A stretch of 18,458 nt of DNA. Origin: an uncultured Steroidobacter sp. (GTDB lineage Bacteria > Pseudomonadota > Gammaproteobacteria > Steroidobacterales > Steroidobacteraceae). Shown here piece by piece: positions 8,174-15,570 of the stretch (position 1 is its first letter; each line of letters opens with the position of its first letter). Location: assembly GCA_946478975.1 (NCBI GenBank), contig CAMLEO010000123.1, forward strand, positions 1 through 18,458, given 5' to 3'. A program made the position numbers and the translations under genes. Under the pieces are notes generated by a model that was not told where the DNA came from, did no database searches, and saw only the letters and a list, made by a program, of their open reading frames with translations.

Positions 8174-9204
8174 GCGGGGATAGCTTCTTCCAAGGCGTTT
8201 GGTACGAGCGCAAGTCGCAGTGGTTTTCGCTGTTGCTGTTGCCGCTGTCGTGGTTGTTCGCCATCGTCGTCGCCTGCCGTCGGGCGGCGTATCGCAAAGG
8301 TTGGTTTCGTTCCTTCCGCGTCCCGCGTCCGGTTGTCGTCGTCGGTAACATCACTGTCGGCGGCACCGGCAAGACTCCCATGACGATCTGGCTCGCCGAG
8401 CAGTTGCATGCGCGAGGGTTGCGCGTTGGCATCGTGCTTCGCGGTTACGGCGGCCAATCCAAACATTGGCCGCGTGACGTCACCCAAGAAACATCCTCGC
8501 AGGAAGTCGGCGATGAAGCGGTGCTGCTGGCTCAGCGCACCGGCGCATTGGTTGTCGCCGGGCCGGATCGTGTGGCAGACGCGCAGAGAGCGATCGAACG
8601 CGGCGCCGAGATCGTGCTCTGCGACGATGGTTTGCAACACTATCGATTACAGCGCGATGCCGAGATCGCGGTGATCGATGAACGGCGGGGGCTGGGCAAC
8701 AGTCGCATGCTGCCGGCCGGGCCGCTGCGCGAGCCGGCGAGCCGTCTCAACAGTGTCGATGTGAAAGTGAGAACTCGCCGCTCCGTGGCGAGCATGACGC
8801 TGAAGTCCGTCGGGGGGACTTCAGTCGTCGCGACACCGACGCTGCGTGAGGCGATCTCGGTTGCAACCGGCGAGCGCCGCTCGTTGGAAAGTTTCAAGGG
8901 CTCGCGCGTGCATGCGGTCGCGGGCATCGGCAATCCGCAGGCGTTCTTCGATGCGCTGAAGGCGCTGGGAATCCAGGTCGATCCGCATCCGCTGCCCGAC
9001 CACGCGCGCCTGAGCGTGCGTCACCTGGCGTTTCCCGATAAAGCGCCAGTGCTGATGACGGAGAAAGATGCAGTAAAATGCGTCGCCGGCGCGAGTGGGC
9101 ACCCCAACGAGCTGTGGGCCGTGCGCATGGACGTCGCGCTGAGCGCCGCCGACGCGCAGATCCTGCAGCAGGTGCTCGATCGCGTGCTCGTGCCTCGTAA
9201 ATAG
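8170..9204 (+). CDS. lpxK: Tetraacyldisaccharide 4'-kinase LpxK
   Basis: Phosphorylates the 4' position of tetraacyldisaccharide 1-phosphate to make lipid IVA, at the inner face of the inner membrane. 344 residues. A membrane-anchoring helix spans about residues 18-36, followed by the P-loop VVGNITVGGTGKTP (about 57-70). The conserved LpxK motif CDDGLQHYRL is at about 151-160 (Asp152, Asp153, His157), and the C-terminal MTEKDAVKC is also typical. The start is GTG 8170, overlapping the msbA stop by 4 bases (GTGA). Followed by an unusually long 111-bp gap with two inverted repeats before ycaR. Confidence 0.95.
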   Translation: MSGDSFFQGVWYERKSQWFSLLLLPLSWLFAIVVACRRAAYRKGWFRSFRVPRPVVVVGNITVGGTGKTPMTIWLAEQLHARGLRVGIVLRGYGGQSKHWPRDVTQETSSQEVGDEAVLLAQRTGALVVAGPDRVADAQRAIERGAEIVLCDDGLQHYRLQRDAEIAVIDERRGLGNSRMLPAGPLREPASRLNSVDVKVRTRRSVASMTLKSVGGTSVVATPTLREAISVATGERRSLESFKGSRVHAVAGIGNPQAFFDALKALGIQVDPHPLPDHARLSVRHLAFPDKAPVLMTEKDAVKCVAGASGHPNELWAVRMDVALSAADAQILQQVLDRVLVPRK

Positions 9205-9221
9205 ATGAAGCAACGTTCATC
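9204..9221. repeat. Short inverted repeat at the lpxK stop codon
   Basis: GATGAA (9204-9209) and TTCATC (9216-9221) form a 6-bp inverted repeat with a 6-base loop. It begins at the last base of the lpxK stop codon and stands 9 bp before the larger hairpin at 9231-9264. It is weak taken alone. Confidence 0.4.
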
Positions 9222-9230
9222 GAGCGGCGA

Positions 9231-9264
9231 GCAATCAGTAAAAGTCGCGCCTTTTGCTGATTGC
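9231..9264. repeat. 14-bp inverted repeat (hairpin) between lpxK and ycaR
   Basis: GCAATCAGTAAAAG (9231-9244) and CTTTTGCTGATTGC (9251-9264) pair over 14 positions, with one T-G wobble and a six-base loop TCGCGC. There is no T-run after it on either strand, so it is not a standard intrinsic terminator. It could be an mRNA-stabilising or processing hairpin inside the operon, or a binding site for a dimeric regulator. Confidence 0.7.
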
Positions 9265-9315
9265 ACGAGGGTCGTGGCAGGATGCCCGATCCCGAGTTTT
9301 TAATCAGGAGCGTCC

Positions 9316-9504
9316 ATGGACTCCAAATTGCTCGATATCCTGGCGTGTCCGCTGTGCAAGGGGCCGCTGCAGTATGCGAAGTCGCAGCAGCTGTTGATCT
9401 GCCGCGCCGATCGCCTGGCTTATCCGATTCGCGACGGCATCCCCGTGATGCTCGAAGACGAAGCGCGCCAGCTGTCGCCCACCGATCCGCTGTTGAAAGA
9501 CTGA
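9316..9504 (+). CDS. ycaR: Trm112-like protein YcaR
   Basis: Small 62-residue protein of the Trm112/UPF0434 family, very close to E. coli YcaR (MDxxLLxIxACPxCxGxL... DGIPVxLExEAR). Cys11 and Cys14 form a CPLC pair and Cys29 lies in LLICRAD, resembling a reduced zinc-ribbon. Eukaryotic and archaeal Trm112 activates methyltransferases; the bacterial role is not firmly known. A clear AGGAG at 9306-9310 stands 5 bases before the ATG. The same position between lpxK and kdsB is conserved in Pseudomonas. Its stop codon lies in the first copy of a 16-bp tandem duplication. Confidence 0.93.
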   Translation: MDSKLLDILACPLCKGPLQYAKSQQLLICRADRLAYPIRDGIPVMLEDEARQLSPTDPLLKD

Positions 9505-9522
9505 TGTGTTGAAGGACTGATG
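9491..9522 (+). repeat. 16-bp tandem duplication at the ycaR-kdsB junction
   Basis: TGTTGAAAGACTGATG (9491-9506) is directly followed by TGTTGAAGGACTGATG (9507-9522), differing at one base. The first copy holds the end of ycaR including its TGA stop. The second copy supplies the ribosome-binding site of kdsB, and the single change (GAAAGA to GAAGGA) improves that site. Confidence 0.9.
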
Positions 9523-10292
9523 TGACTTTCAAAGTCGTCATTCCCGCGCGCTATGCCTCCGCGCGCTTGCCGGCGAAGCCGCTGCTCACTCTGGCCGGCC
9601 GGCCGATGATTCAGTGGGTGATCGCCGCGGCCGTGGAAAGCGGCGCGGATGAAGTGTTGGTTGCAACTGACGACGAGCGCATTGCCGCCGCCGCCATCGA
9701 TCCGCGCACGCAGCAGTCGATTGCTGTGATGACCAGTGCCGAGCATCCCTCCGGCACCGATCGCATTGCTGAAGTCGCGACCAAGCGCGGCTGGGGCGAG
9801 CGCACGATCGTCGTGAACGTGCAGGGCGATGAGCCGCAGCTGCCGCCGGTGCTGGTCGGCCAGGTCGCCTCGCTGCTGGAGAAACATTCCGATGCCGACA
9901 TCGCCACGCTGTCGACGCCCATCACCACGCTGCACGAGTTTCTGGATCCCAACGCGGTCAAAGTCGTGACGGCTGCAAACGGCGCCGCTCTATATTTCAG
10001 CCGCGCGCCGATTCCGTGGAATCGCGACGGCGCGACGCAGGGGCTCGCGAGTCAAACGCGTTTCAGCGGCGCGCAACGGCACTTGGGCATTTACGCGTAC
10101 CGCGTCGATGCATTGAAACGGATGACGTCGCTGCCGCCCGGCGAGCTGGAACTCACCGAAAAACTGGAACAACTGCGCGCGCTGCAGGCGGGCATGAAAC
10201 TGGTCGTTGCCGTCGCTTCGGAGTCGCCGCCGGCAGGCATCGATACACAGGCGGATTTGGACCGCGTGCGAGCGTCGCTGGCCAAGCGCTAG
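9522..10292 (+). CDS. kdsB: 3-deoxy-manno-octulosonate cytidylyltransferase (CMP-Kdo synthetase)
   Basis: Cytoplasmic enzyme that activates Kdo with CTP to CMP-Kdo, the donor for the inner core of LPS. 256 residues, usual length. The family motifs are all present: IPARYASARLPAKPL at the N-terminus, VATDDERI, NVQGDEP at 99-105 (Asp103 expected to bind metal), YFSRAPIPW, HLGIYAYR and the near C-terminal ELTEKLEQLRAL with IDTQADLDRV. The start is GTG 9522, with GAAGGA (9511-9516) upstream; the protein then begins MTFKVVIPARYAS, as in the family. Acts in the same pathway as the preceding msbA and lpxK. Confidence 0.96.
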   Translation: MTFKVVIPARYASARLPAKPLLTLAGRPMIQWVIAAAVESGADEVLVATDDERIAAAAIDPRTQQSIAVMTSAEHPSGTDRIAEVATKRGWGERTIVVNVQGDEPQLPPVLVGQVASLLEKHSDADIATLSTPITTLHEFLDPNAVKVVTAANGAALYFSRAPIPWNRDGATQGLASQTRFSGAQRHLGIYAYRVDALKRMTSLPPGELELTEKLEQLRALQAGMKLVVAVASESPPAGIDTQADLDRVRASLAKR

Positions 10293-10345
10293 GCGAGGGC
10301 GGTGACAACTTGACGCTGCCGCCCCGCGCGTTCAACCTGCGGGCC

Positions 10346-10816
10346 ATGCGCATCCTGTTCGTCTGCATGGGCAATATCTGCCGCTCGCCCACGGCAGAAG
10401 GCGTGTTTCGTCGAGTATTGGCGACCCGCGCGCCGGAGCTGCAAATCGAGATCGACTCCGCCGGCACGCACGATTATCACGTCGGCAGTCCGCCCGATCG
10501 TCGCTCCATCGAAGCCGCGCGCCGGCGAGGCATCGATCTATCCTCGCTGCGTGCTCGCATGGTCTCCGCGGAGGATTTCGCGCACTACGATTTGATCCTC
10601 GCGATGGATGAGGACAATTTGCGCGAGCTCAAACGGCGCGCACCGTCGACGCATCACGAACGCATTCGCCTCATGATGGAATTTGCGCCCCAGGCGCCCT
10701 CGCGCTGGGTGCCCGATCCGTACTACGGCGGCGCCCAAGGCTTCGAAGAAGTGCTGGATCTGCTGGAAGAAGCTGCGAACGGCCTGATTCAGGAAGTGCT
10801 GAGCCGGCAGCGCTGA
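10346..10816 (+). CDS. Low-molecular-weight protein tyrosine phosphatase
   Basis: 156-residue cytoplasmic phosphatase of the LMW-PTP/arsenate-reductase-like fold. The catalytic P-loop C-x5-R-S is visible at residues 7-14 (CMGNICRS), and the general acid Asp124 lies in PDPYYGG, so it should be active on phosphotyrosine. I chose ATG 10346 because it starts directly at the first strand (MRILFVCMGN). An in-frame TTG at 10310 would add 12 residues (MTLPPRAFNLRA) and cannot be excluded. The same gene follows kdsB in Pseudomonas, and the substrate is unknown; in other bacteria such enzymes regulate polysaccharide export kinases, but no such kinase is in the window. Convergent with rne. Confidence 0.92.
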   Translation: MRILFVCMGNICRSPTAEGVFRRVLATRAPELQIEIDSAGTHDYHVGSPPDRRSIEAARRRGIDLSSLRARMVSAEDFAHYDLILAMDEDNLRELKRRAPSTHHERIRLMMEFAPQAPSRWVPDPYYGGAQGFEEVLDLLEEAANGLIQEVLSRQR

Positions 10817-10826
10817 CGTGCTGCGA

Positions 10827-10849
10827 GGGCCGGCGTTGGCCGCCGGCCC
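10827..10849. terminator. GC-rich hairpin between convergent phosphatase and rne genes
   Basis: GGGCCGGCG (10827-10835) and CGCCGGCCC (10841-10849) form a perfect 9-bp stem with loop TTGGC in the 45-bp space between the two stop codons. No T-run follows on either strand, so it is at best a bidirectional, non-canonical terminator or an mRNA 3'-end stabiliser. Confidence 0.5.
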
Positions 10850-10861
10850 CGCAAAGAAACA

Positions 10862-13405
10862 TTACTCCTCGCGACGCGACCCGCCGCTCGGGCCCCACGA
10901 GCTGCTGCTCGGGCTCGGCGACGAACTCCACACCGTGAACTTCTCGCCGCCACCGCCGCCGCCAGCGGGCGCCGCGCTGTGAGCTTCGGGCTCACGAGGC
11001 TTCGGCGCGGGCGGCGTGGAGGACTCGCTCGCGTGATGTTCGCGAGGCTCGGAGTGATGCTGAGGCTCGGGCCGGCTCGGAGCGGCGCTCGGGCCTGAGT
11101 CCTGACTGTGCGACTCGCGAGGCTGAGCGTTGGCGCTGTCACCGGACGAGCCACCACCGTGGCCTTCGCCACCGGCGGACTGCGAGCCGCCGCCATCATC
11201 ACCACCGCGACCACGGCCGCGACGACGACGGCCGCGGCGGCCGCGACCGCCACGCTCACCGCGCTCGCCACGTTCGCCTTTTTCACCGGCGCGTTGAGCG
11301 TCGCCTTGAGCTGGCGCGGCGGCACCTTCCGGACGCGGACCTTCCTGACGCGGGCTTTCCTGGCGAGGCTGAGCGGGCGCCTGTTGAGGCTGCTGTTGCC
11401 GAGGCTGCTGATGCGAGCGCTGGCCTTCGCCGCCCGCGTGTTGTTCGCGCGGCTTACGGTCCTGCCGCTGCTGCTGAGGATGAGAGTCCCGACGCGCTTC
11501 CTGCGCCGGTTTCTCACTCTTCTGCTCGCCACGGCTACCGCGATCGCGGTCACGATCCCGATCGCGCGGCTTGCGGCCCGAGCGATCATGGTCGCGGCCG
11601 CGGCTTTCGTGACGGTCACGACGGTCATGGCGGGGGCGCGAAGCAGGCGCTTCTTTCACTGGCTCCGGCGCGCGGGCGGCGCTGCCAGCACCGCCGAAGA
11701 AGAATCGCCACAGCTTTACAAAAATGCCGATCTGCTCGACCGGCTTCGGCGCCGGCGCAATGGTTGTTTCCATCGCGATGGTCGGCGGCGGCGGAATCGA
11801 CGGCACCGACGATGTCACAACCGCAGGCGCAGCCGCGGCCGCGCGCTCTTCGCGCTTGGCAATTTCGTCGCCGGTCGGCTGCGGCGCGACCGGAATCTGG
11901 TGGCTGATCGTGCTGTTCTCGGGCAGGCCGGCCTCATCGTCACGCACGCGGCGAATTTCGTACGCCGGCGTTTCGAGATACTTGTTTGGCACCAGCACGA
12001 CTTGCACGCTGCTCTTGTGCTCGATGTTGTTGAGCCACTCGCGCTTCTCGTTCATGAGATAGGTCGCGACTTCGACCGGCAGCTGCGCGATGACTTTGAC
12101 CGTGCGGTCTTTGCGCGCTTCTTCGCCGATCAATCGCAACAGTGCCAGCGCGAGCGAGTCGACGCTGCGGATTGAACCCATGCCGTTGCAGCGAGGGCAG
12201 TTGATGCTGGCGGACTCGCCGATCGACGGGCGCAGGCGCTGGCGCGACAGCTCCAGCAATCCGAAGCGCGAGATCTTGCCGATCTGGATGCGCGCTCGGT
12301 CCTGCTTCACAGCGTCTCGCAGACGATCTTCGACCGCTCGCTGATTCTTCTGCGACTCCATGTCGATGAAGTCGATGACGATCAGGCCGCCCAGATCGCG
12401 CAGGCGCAACTGGCGGGCAATTTCGTCGGCCGCTTCCAGGTTGGTGTTGAGCGCCGTCGTTTCGATGTCGCCACCGCGCGTGGCGCGCGCGGAGTTGATG
12501 TCGATGGACACCAGCGCCTCGGTCGGATCGATGACGATGGAGCCGCCGGACGGCAGGTTCACCTTGTGCGAATGAGCCGACTCGATCTGGTTCTCGATCT
12601 GGAAGCGCGTGAACAGCGGCACGCTGTCTTCGTAGAACTTCAGCTTGCGCAGGCCCGCGGGCATGAAACGCTGCATGTACTGCTGCGCTTCGTTGTAGAC
12701 CTCTTTGTTGTCGATCAGGATCTCGCCGATGTCATCGGCCAGGTAGTCGCGCAGCGCGCGGATGATCGCTTTGGATTCCTGGTAGATCAGGAACGGGGCA
12801 GGGCGGCCTTCGGCGGCTCCCGCCACGGCGGTCCACACTTCCTTGAGGTTGTCCAGGTCCCACTGCAGCTCCTCGGCGGAGCGGCCGACGCCGGCGGTGC
12901 GCACGATCGCGCCCATGCCGTCGGGAATCTGCACCTGGTCCAACGCTTCGCGCAGTTGCTCGCGGTCTTCACCTTCGATGCGACGAGACACGCCGCCGGC
13001 GCGGGCGTTGTTCGGCATCAGTACCAGGAAGCGACCGGCGAGGCTGATGAATGTAGTGAGCGCGGCGCCCTTGTTGCCGCGTTCTTCTTTTTCGACCTGA
13101 ACGATGACTTCCTGCCCTTCGTTCAGCAGCTCGCGGATGTTGCCGCGGCCGCCGGGCAGCTGGCCGTCCTTGAAATATTCCTTCGAGACTTCCTTCAGCG
13201 GCAGAAAGCCATGGCGCTCCGCGCCGTAATCGACGAAGCAGGCTTCGAGGCTGGGCTCGACTCGCGTGATGCGTCCTTTATAAACGTTGGCTTTCTTTTG
13301 CTCCCGCGACGGGACTTCTACATCCAGGTCGTAAATTCGTTGTCCATCAACCAGTGCGACACGCAACTCCTCTTCCTGGGTTGCGTTGACTAACATTCTC
13401 TTCAT
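10862..13405 (-). CDS. rne: Ribonuclease E
   Basis: Main endoribonuclease for mRNA decay and rRNA/tRNA processing, and scaffold of the degradosome. 847 residues. The catalytic half (about 1-500) is highly conserved: [10 protein letters not shown] start, S1 domain near 37-120, metal-binding Asp302 (VSIDINSA) and Asp345 (IVIDFIDM), and the zinc-link pair Cys403/Cys406 (NCPRCNGMG). The tail is low-complexity and probably disordered. It holds a hydrophobic-basic segment [14 protein letters not shown] (559-572), matching the membrane-anchoring amphipathic helix of other RNase E proteins, then arginine-rich tracts near 590-625 (DRDRDRDR) and 710-735 (GER repeats, then [15 protein letters not shown]). 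The tail is about 200 residues shorter than in E. coli. Start ATG 13405 matches E. coli; AAGGG lies upstream inside a hairpin. Confidence 0.97.
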   Translation of the reverse strand: MKRMLVNATQEEELRVALVDGQRIYDLDVEVPSREQKKANVYKGRITRVEPSLEACFVDYGAERHGFLPLKEVSKEYFKDGQLPGGRGNIRELLNEGQEVIVQVEKEERGNKGAALTTFISLAGRFLVLMPNNARAGGVSRRIEGEDREQLREALDQVQIPDGMGAIVRTAGVGRSAEELQWDLDNLKEVWTAVAGAAEGRPAPFLIYQESKAIIRALRDYLADDIGEILIDNKEVYNEAQQYMQRFMPAGLRKLKFYEDSVPLFTRFQIENQIESAHSHKVNLPSGGSIVIDPTEALVSIDINSARATRGGDIETTALNTNLEAADEIARQLRLRDLGGLIVIDFIDMESQKNQRAVEDRLRDAVKQDRARIQIGKISRFGLLELSRQRLRPSIGESASINCPRCNGMGSIRSVDSLALALLRLIGEEARKDRTVKVIAQLPVEVATYLMNEKREWLNNIEHKSSVQVVLVPNKYLETPAYEIRRVRDDEAGLPENSTISHQIPVAPQPTGDEIAKREERAAAAAPAVVTSSVPSIPPPPTIAMETTIAPAPKPVEQIGIFVKLWRFFFGGAGSAARAPEPVKEAPASRPRHDRRDRHESRGRDHDRSGRKPRDRDRDRDRGSRGEQKSEKPAQEARRDSHPQQQRQDRKPREQHAGGEGQRSHQQPRQQQPQQAPAQPRQESPRQEGPRPEGAAAPAQGDAQRAGEKGERGERGERGGRGRRGRRRRGRGRGGDDGGGSQSAGGEGHGGGSSGDSANAQPRESHSQDSGPSAAPSRPEPQHHSEPREHHASESSTPPAPKPREPEAHSAAPAGGGGGGEKFTVWSSSPSPSSSSWGPSGGSRREE

Positions 13406-13407
13406 GA

Positions 13408-13434
13408 GGCCCTTCTAAGGATTCGTAAAGGGCC
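13408..13434 (-). promoter_or_regulatory. Hairpin sequestering the rne ribosome-binding site
   Basis: In the rne mRNA GGCCCTT (13434-13428) can pair with AAGGGCC (13414-13408) around a 13-base loop. The 3' arm contains AAGGG, the only Shine-Dalgarno-like sequence before the ATG at 13405, so folding would block translation initiation. The stem is perfect over 7 bp. Confidence 0.6.
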
Positions 13435-13656
13435 GGGCGAGCACGCACGGCGGGCGCGAGCCAGGGAGGCAGGGAGGAGCGATCGGGGAATGTCTTCATC
13501 CGATGTTGCCAGCGCGGTTCGTTCAAGGAACCTACAGCGCGTTTTTTATCCTGTCGCTTTGGCGGTCCCGCTCGTAGGCGCCTCACGTCGACCCGGAATA
13601 CGAGGTGCGTCATTCCGGCATCGGACGTTCGCGCGGCCGAGCGATGGTCTGCGAAC

Positions 13657-13686
13657 CTGACAGGTTGATGCAGAACCAACTAAGAT
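13657..13686 (+). promoter_or_regulatory. Candidate sigma-70 promoter for rluC
   Basis: CTGACA (13657-13662, 5 of 6 to consensus) and TAAGAT (13681-13686, 4 of 6) are 18 bp apart on the plus strand, followed by a GC-rich discriminator GCGGCCCC. Predicted transcription start near 13693, giving a leader of about 150 bases that would be antisense to part of the rne leader. Confidence 0.4.
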
Positions 13687-13773
13687 GCGGCCCCTTTCGG
13701 CGCCGCGTATCGGTGCTGCCCATCGCCGGACTATTGTGTCAGCGTCGCGGGCGCGCACCTGAAATCGCGCTGG

Positions 13774-13802
13774 ACCATATCACAGGCCAAGTTGTCAATC
13801 AA
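13774..13802 (-). promoter_or_regulatory. Candidate sigma-70 promoter for rne
   Basis: On the minus strand TTGATT (13802-13797) and TATGGT (13779-13774) are separated by 17 bp, and TGA directly before the -10 makes it an extended -10. The predicted transcription start, near 13767, would give a rne leader of about 362 bases, matching the length known for E. coli rne. Each hexamer matches consensus at only 4 of 6 positions. Confidence 0.4.
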
Positions 13803-13814
13803 CGGTCAATCAAC
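13794..13814. repeat. 10-bp tandem direct repeat overlapping the rne promoter -35
   Basis: GTCAATCAAC occurs at 13794-13803 and again at 13805-13814, so the two copies are 11 bp apart, about one helical turn. They overlap the candidate rne -35 and lie 32-52 bp before the rluC start. A protein binding site is possible; chance is not excluded. Confidence 0.5.
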
Positions 13815-13845
13815 AGCTTACGTGTGCTTCTCAAGATAGGCCCGC

Positions 13846-14856
13846 ATGCCCAGACCTTCCCCCACCGATCCTGCCGCGCCGGCGGGCCAGGGCACCAGCA
13901 CCGGCGTGACCTATGTCGAGGCCGGCGAGGGCGATGCCGGACAGCGCATCGACAACTTCCTGAGCCGCATTCTCAAGGACGTGCCGCGGAGCTTGGTTTA
14001 CCGCATTTTGCGCACGGGCGAAGTGCGAGTGAACGGCAAGCGCGCCAAGCCGGAGCATCGACTCGCCGAGGGCGATCGCGTGCGTCTGCCGCCGCTGCAG
14101 CGGAAGACCGAGGAGCAGCGAGCGGCCGAGCGGAGTGCGCCGTCGCGCTCACTGCGTGAGTTTGTTTCCGGCGCGATCATTCATGAGGATCGCGACCTCA
14201 TTGTCATCAATAAGCCTGCGGGCGTGGCTGTCCACGGCGGCAGCGGCCTCAGCGCCGGTGTCATCGAAGCGCTGCGGGCGACGCATCCGGAGTTGAAGGA
14301 ACTGGAACTGGTGCACCGCCTGGACCGCGAGACCAGCGGCGTCCTGCTGGTGGCGAAGCGCCGTGCGGCTTTGCGCGAGCTGCATGCGCTGTTACGCGAG
14401 CGGGATATGGAGAAGCGGTACCTGGCCCTGGTCGTGGGGCGCTGGCCGTTTGGGACCAAGACCATCGATCTGCCGCTCAAGACCAATTTGAAACAAGGCG
14501 GCGAGCGCGTGGTGCGCGTACACGCGGACGGGCAGCAGGCGGTGACGACGTTCAAGCCGATCGAGCATTTCGGCAAATTGGCCACCTTGCTCGATATTTC
14601 GCTCGGCACGGGGCGCACACATCAAATAAGAGTGCACGCCGCGCACGCTGGCCATCCGATTGCGGGCGATGAGAAGTACGGCGATCGCGAGCGGGACGCG
14701 AAGCTCAAGCCATACGGCTTGCAACGAATGTTTCTGCACGCACAGTCGCTCACGTTCAAACGGCCGGGCGCGCCGAAACCTTTCAGCGTCAGCGCGCCGG
14801 TGCCGGAAGACTGGCAGGCCGTCATCGATAAGCTGCGAGCCGAAGTGAAGCGCTAG
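13846..14856 (+). CDS. rluC: 23S rRNA pseudouridine(955/2504/2580) synthase RluC
   Basis: Converts three uridines of 23S rRNA to pseudouridine. 336 residues: a short Pro/Ala-rich N-terminus, an S4 RNA-binding domain (about 30-95, GQRIDNFLSRILKDVPRSLVYRILRTGEVRVNGKR in two overlapping motifs), then the RsuA/RluA catalytic domain. The catalytic aspartate is Asp160 in HRLDRETSG; GRTHQIRVH and RMFLHA are further hallmarks. Overall it is very close to E. coli RluC. The start ATG 13846 has TAGG six bases upstream. Divergent from rne, as in E. coli and Pseudomonas. Its stop is 12 bp from that of the convergent maf gene, with no terminator visible. Confidence 0.95.
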   Translation: MPRPSPTDPAAPAGQGTSTGVTYVEAGEGDAGQRIDNFLSRILKDVPRSLVYRILRTGEVRVNGKRAKPEHRLAEGDRVRLPPLQRKTEEQRAAERSAPSRSLREFVSGAIIHEDRDLIVINKPAGVAVHGGSGLSAGVIEALRATHPELKELELVHRLDRETSGVLLVAKRRAALRELHALLRERDMEKRYLALVVGRWPFGTKTIDLPLKTNLKQGGERVVRVHADGQQAVTTFKPIEHFGKLATLLDISLGTGRTHQIRVHAAHAGHPIAGDEKYGDRERDAKLKPYGLQRMFLHAQSLTFKRPGAPKPFSVSAPVPEDWQAVIDKLRAEVKR

Positions 14857-14868
14857 TCGACCAGAAAA

Positions 14869-15507
14869 TCACGGCACATCGAAGCCGTTGCGGCGGAGCG
14901 CGCCGGCCAGCCAGATCATCGGCAGGCCGATCAGCGCAGTGGGATCCTGCGATTCCACCTTCGTGAACAGCGCGATGCCGACGGACTCCACTTTGAAACC
15001 GCCCGCGCAGTCATAAGGTTTGTCCCGCGCGACGTAGCGGCGAATCTCCTCGTCGCCGAGTGGGCGGAACTGCACCGTCGTCAGGTCGACATGGCCTTCG
15101 TTCCTGCCGGTCTCGGTGTTGATCACATGCACGGCGGTGTGAAACACCACCCGCTGACCGCTCAAGGATTTGAGTTGGGTGATGGCTCGCTCGCCTGAGC
15201 CCGGTTTGCCCAGCACCTCGTGGCCGCACACCGCCAGCTGGTCCGAGCCGATGACCAGGCTCTTGGGATTGCGATGGGCGACGGCTTCGGCCTTGGCCCG
15301 GGCCAGGCGGTTCACCAGGTCGACCGGCGACTCGCCGGGCAGCCGTTCTTCATCGACATTGGAGGCCGCCACCGTGAAAGGAATACCAAGCCGTTCCAGG
15401 AGTTGGCGCCGATAAGTTGAGGTGGAGCCGAGCACCAGCCGCAGGCCGGACAGCGAGGTGGCATTGACGCCGGGCGAGGTGCCATTTGACGTTAGCGGGC
15501 GGTTCAC
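14869..15507 (-). CDS. yceF: Maf/YceF family nucleotide pyrophosphatase
   Basis: Maf-like house-cleaning enzyme that hydrolyses modified nucleoside triphosphates; the E. coli YceF subfamily acts on m7GTP. 212 residues from GTG 15507, which has GGAG (15519-15516) 8 bases upstream; ATG codons further out lie across the yceD promoter and coding region. Recognisable are LVLGSTSTYRRQLLERLGIPF (in two parts), the SDQ motif with the catalytic aspartate (VIGSDQLAVC), CAGGFKVES and the C-terminal DPTALIGLPMI, all aligning with YceF as I recall it. The first 20 or so residues (MNRPLTSNGTSPGVNATS) are extra and may be unstructured. A TGTAAT at 15534-15529 on the minus strand could be its -10. Position next to yceD-rpmF is conserved. 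Confidence 0.92.
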   Translation of the reverse strand: MNRPLTSNGTSPGVNATSLSGLRLVLGSTSTYRRQLLERLGIPFTVAASNVDEERLPGESPVDLVNRLARAKAEAVAHRNPKSLVIGSDQLAVCGHEVLGKPGSGERAITQLKSLSGQRVVFHTAVHVINTETGRNEGHVDLTTVQFRPLGDEEIRRYVARDKPYDCAGGFKVESVGIALFTKVESQDPTALIGLPMIWLAGALRRNGFDVP

Positions 15508-15570
15508 GACCGGATCTCCGCGGCCCAGATTACAAGCTGTGAGAAAACAAACATTTACGCCTTTCTTTTT

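Larger units (their letters stand above)
13406..13767 (-). promoter_or_regulatory. Probable structured rne 5' leader
   Basis: About 360 bases between a candidate promoter and the rne ATG, with no credible gene. Read as rne mRNA it offers, in order: a hairpin with a GAAA tetraloop (13706-13687, 8 positions, one G-G mismatch); a hairpin of CCGGAAT/ATTCCGG (13618-13593), extendable by ACG/CGT beyond a bulge; AUAAAAAACG next to a GGTTC/GAACC hairpin (13532-13516), an A/U-rich spot such as RNase E cleaves; and a hairpin covering the ribosome-binding site (13434-13408). In E. coli the rne leader is also about 360 nt, is structured, and mediates autoregulation; the same job here is inference. Confidence 0.55.

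Noticed and set aside
11108..12175. Long open frame (355 codons) on the plus strand opposite the rne tail
   Set aside because: It is rich in Ala, Thr and Arg, mirrors the low-complexity RNase E tail, has no recognisable domain, and rne on the other strand is certain.
12566..13393. 275-codon plus-strand frame opposite the catalytic half of rne
   Set aside because: It lies wholly opposite conserved RNase E sequence and shows no domain.
13464..13478. GGGAGGCAGGGAGG repeat near the rne start
   Set aside because: Purine-rich on the non-transcribed strand of rne, with no start codon for a plus-strand gene nearby.
13512..13547. Plus-strand intrinsic terminator (GGTTC/GAACC stem, GCGC, then T6)
   Set aside because: No plus-strand gene ends here. 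On the rne strand the T6 becomes an A-run, so I list it only as part of the rne leader, though it could stop antisense transcripts.
13406..13845. Possible tRNA or small RNA gene in the longest gap
   Set aside because: No cloverleaf or TTCAATCC-like T-arm pattern; the structures are better explained as the rne leader.
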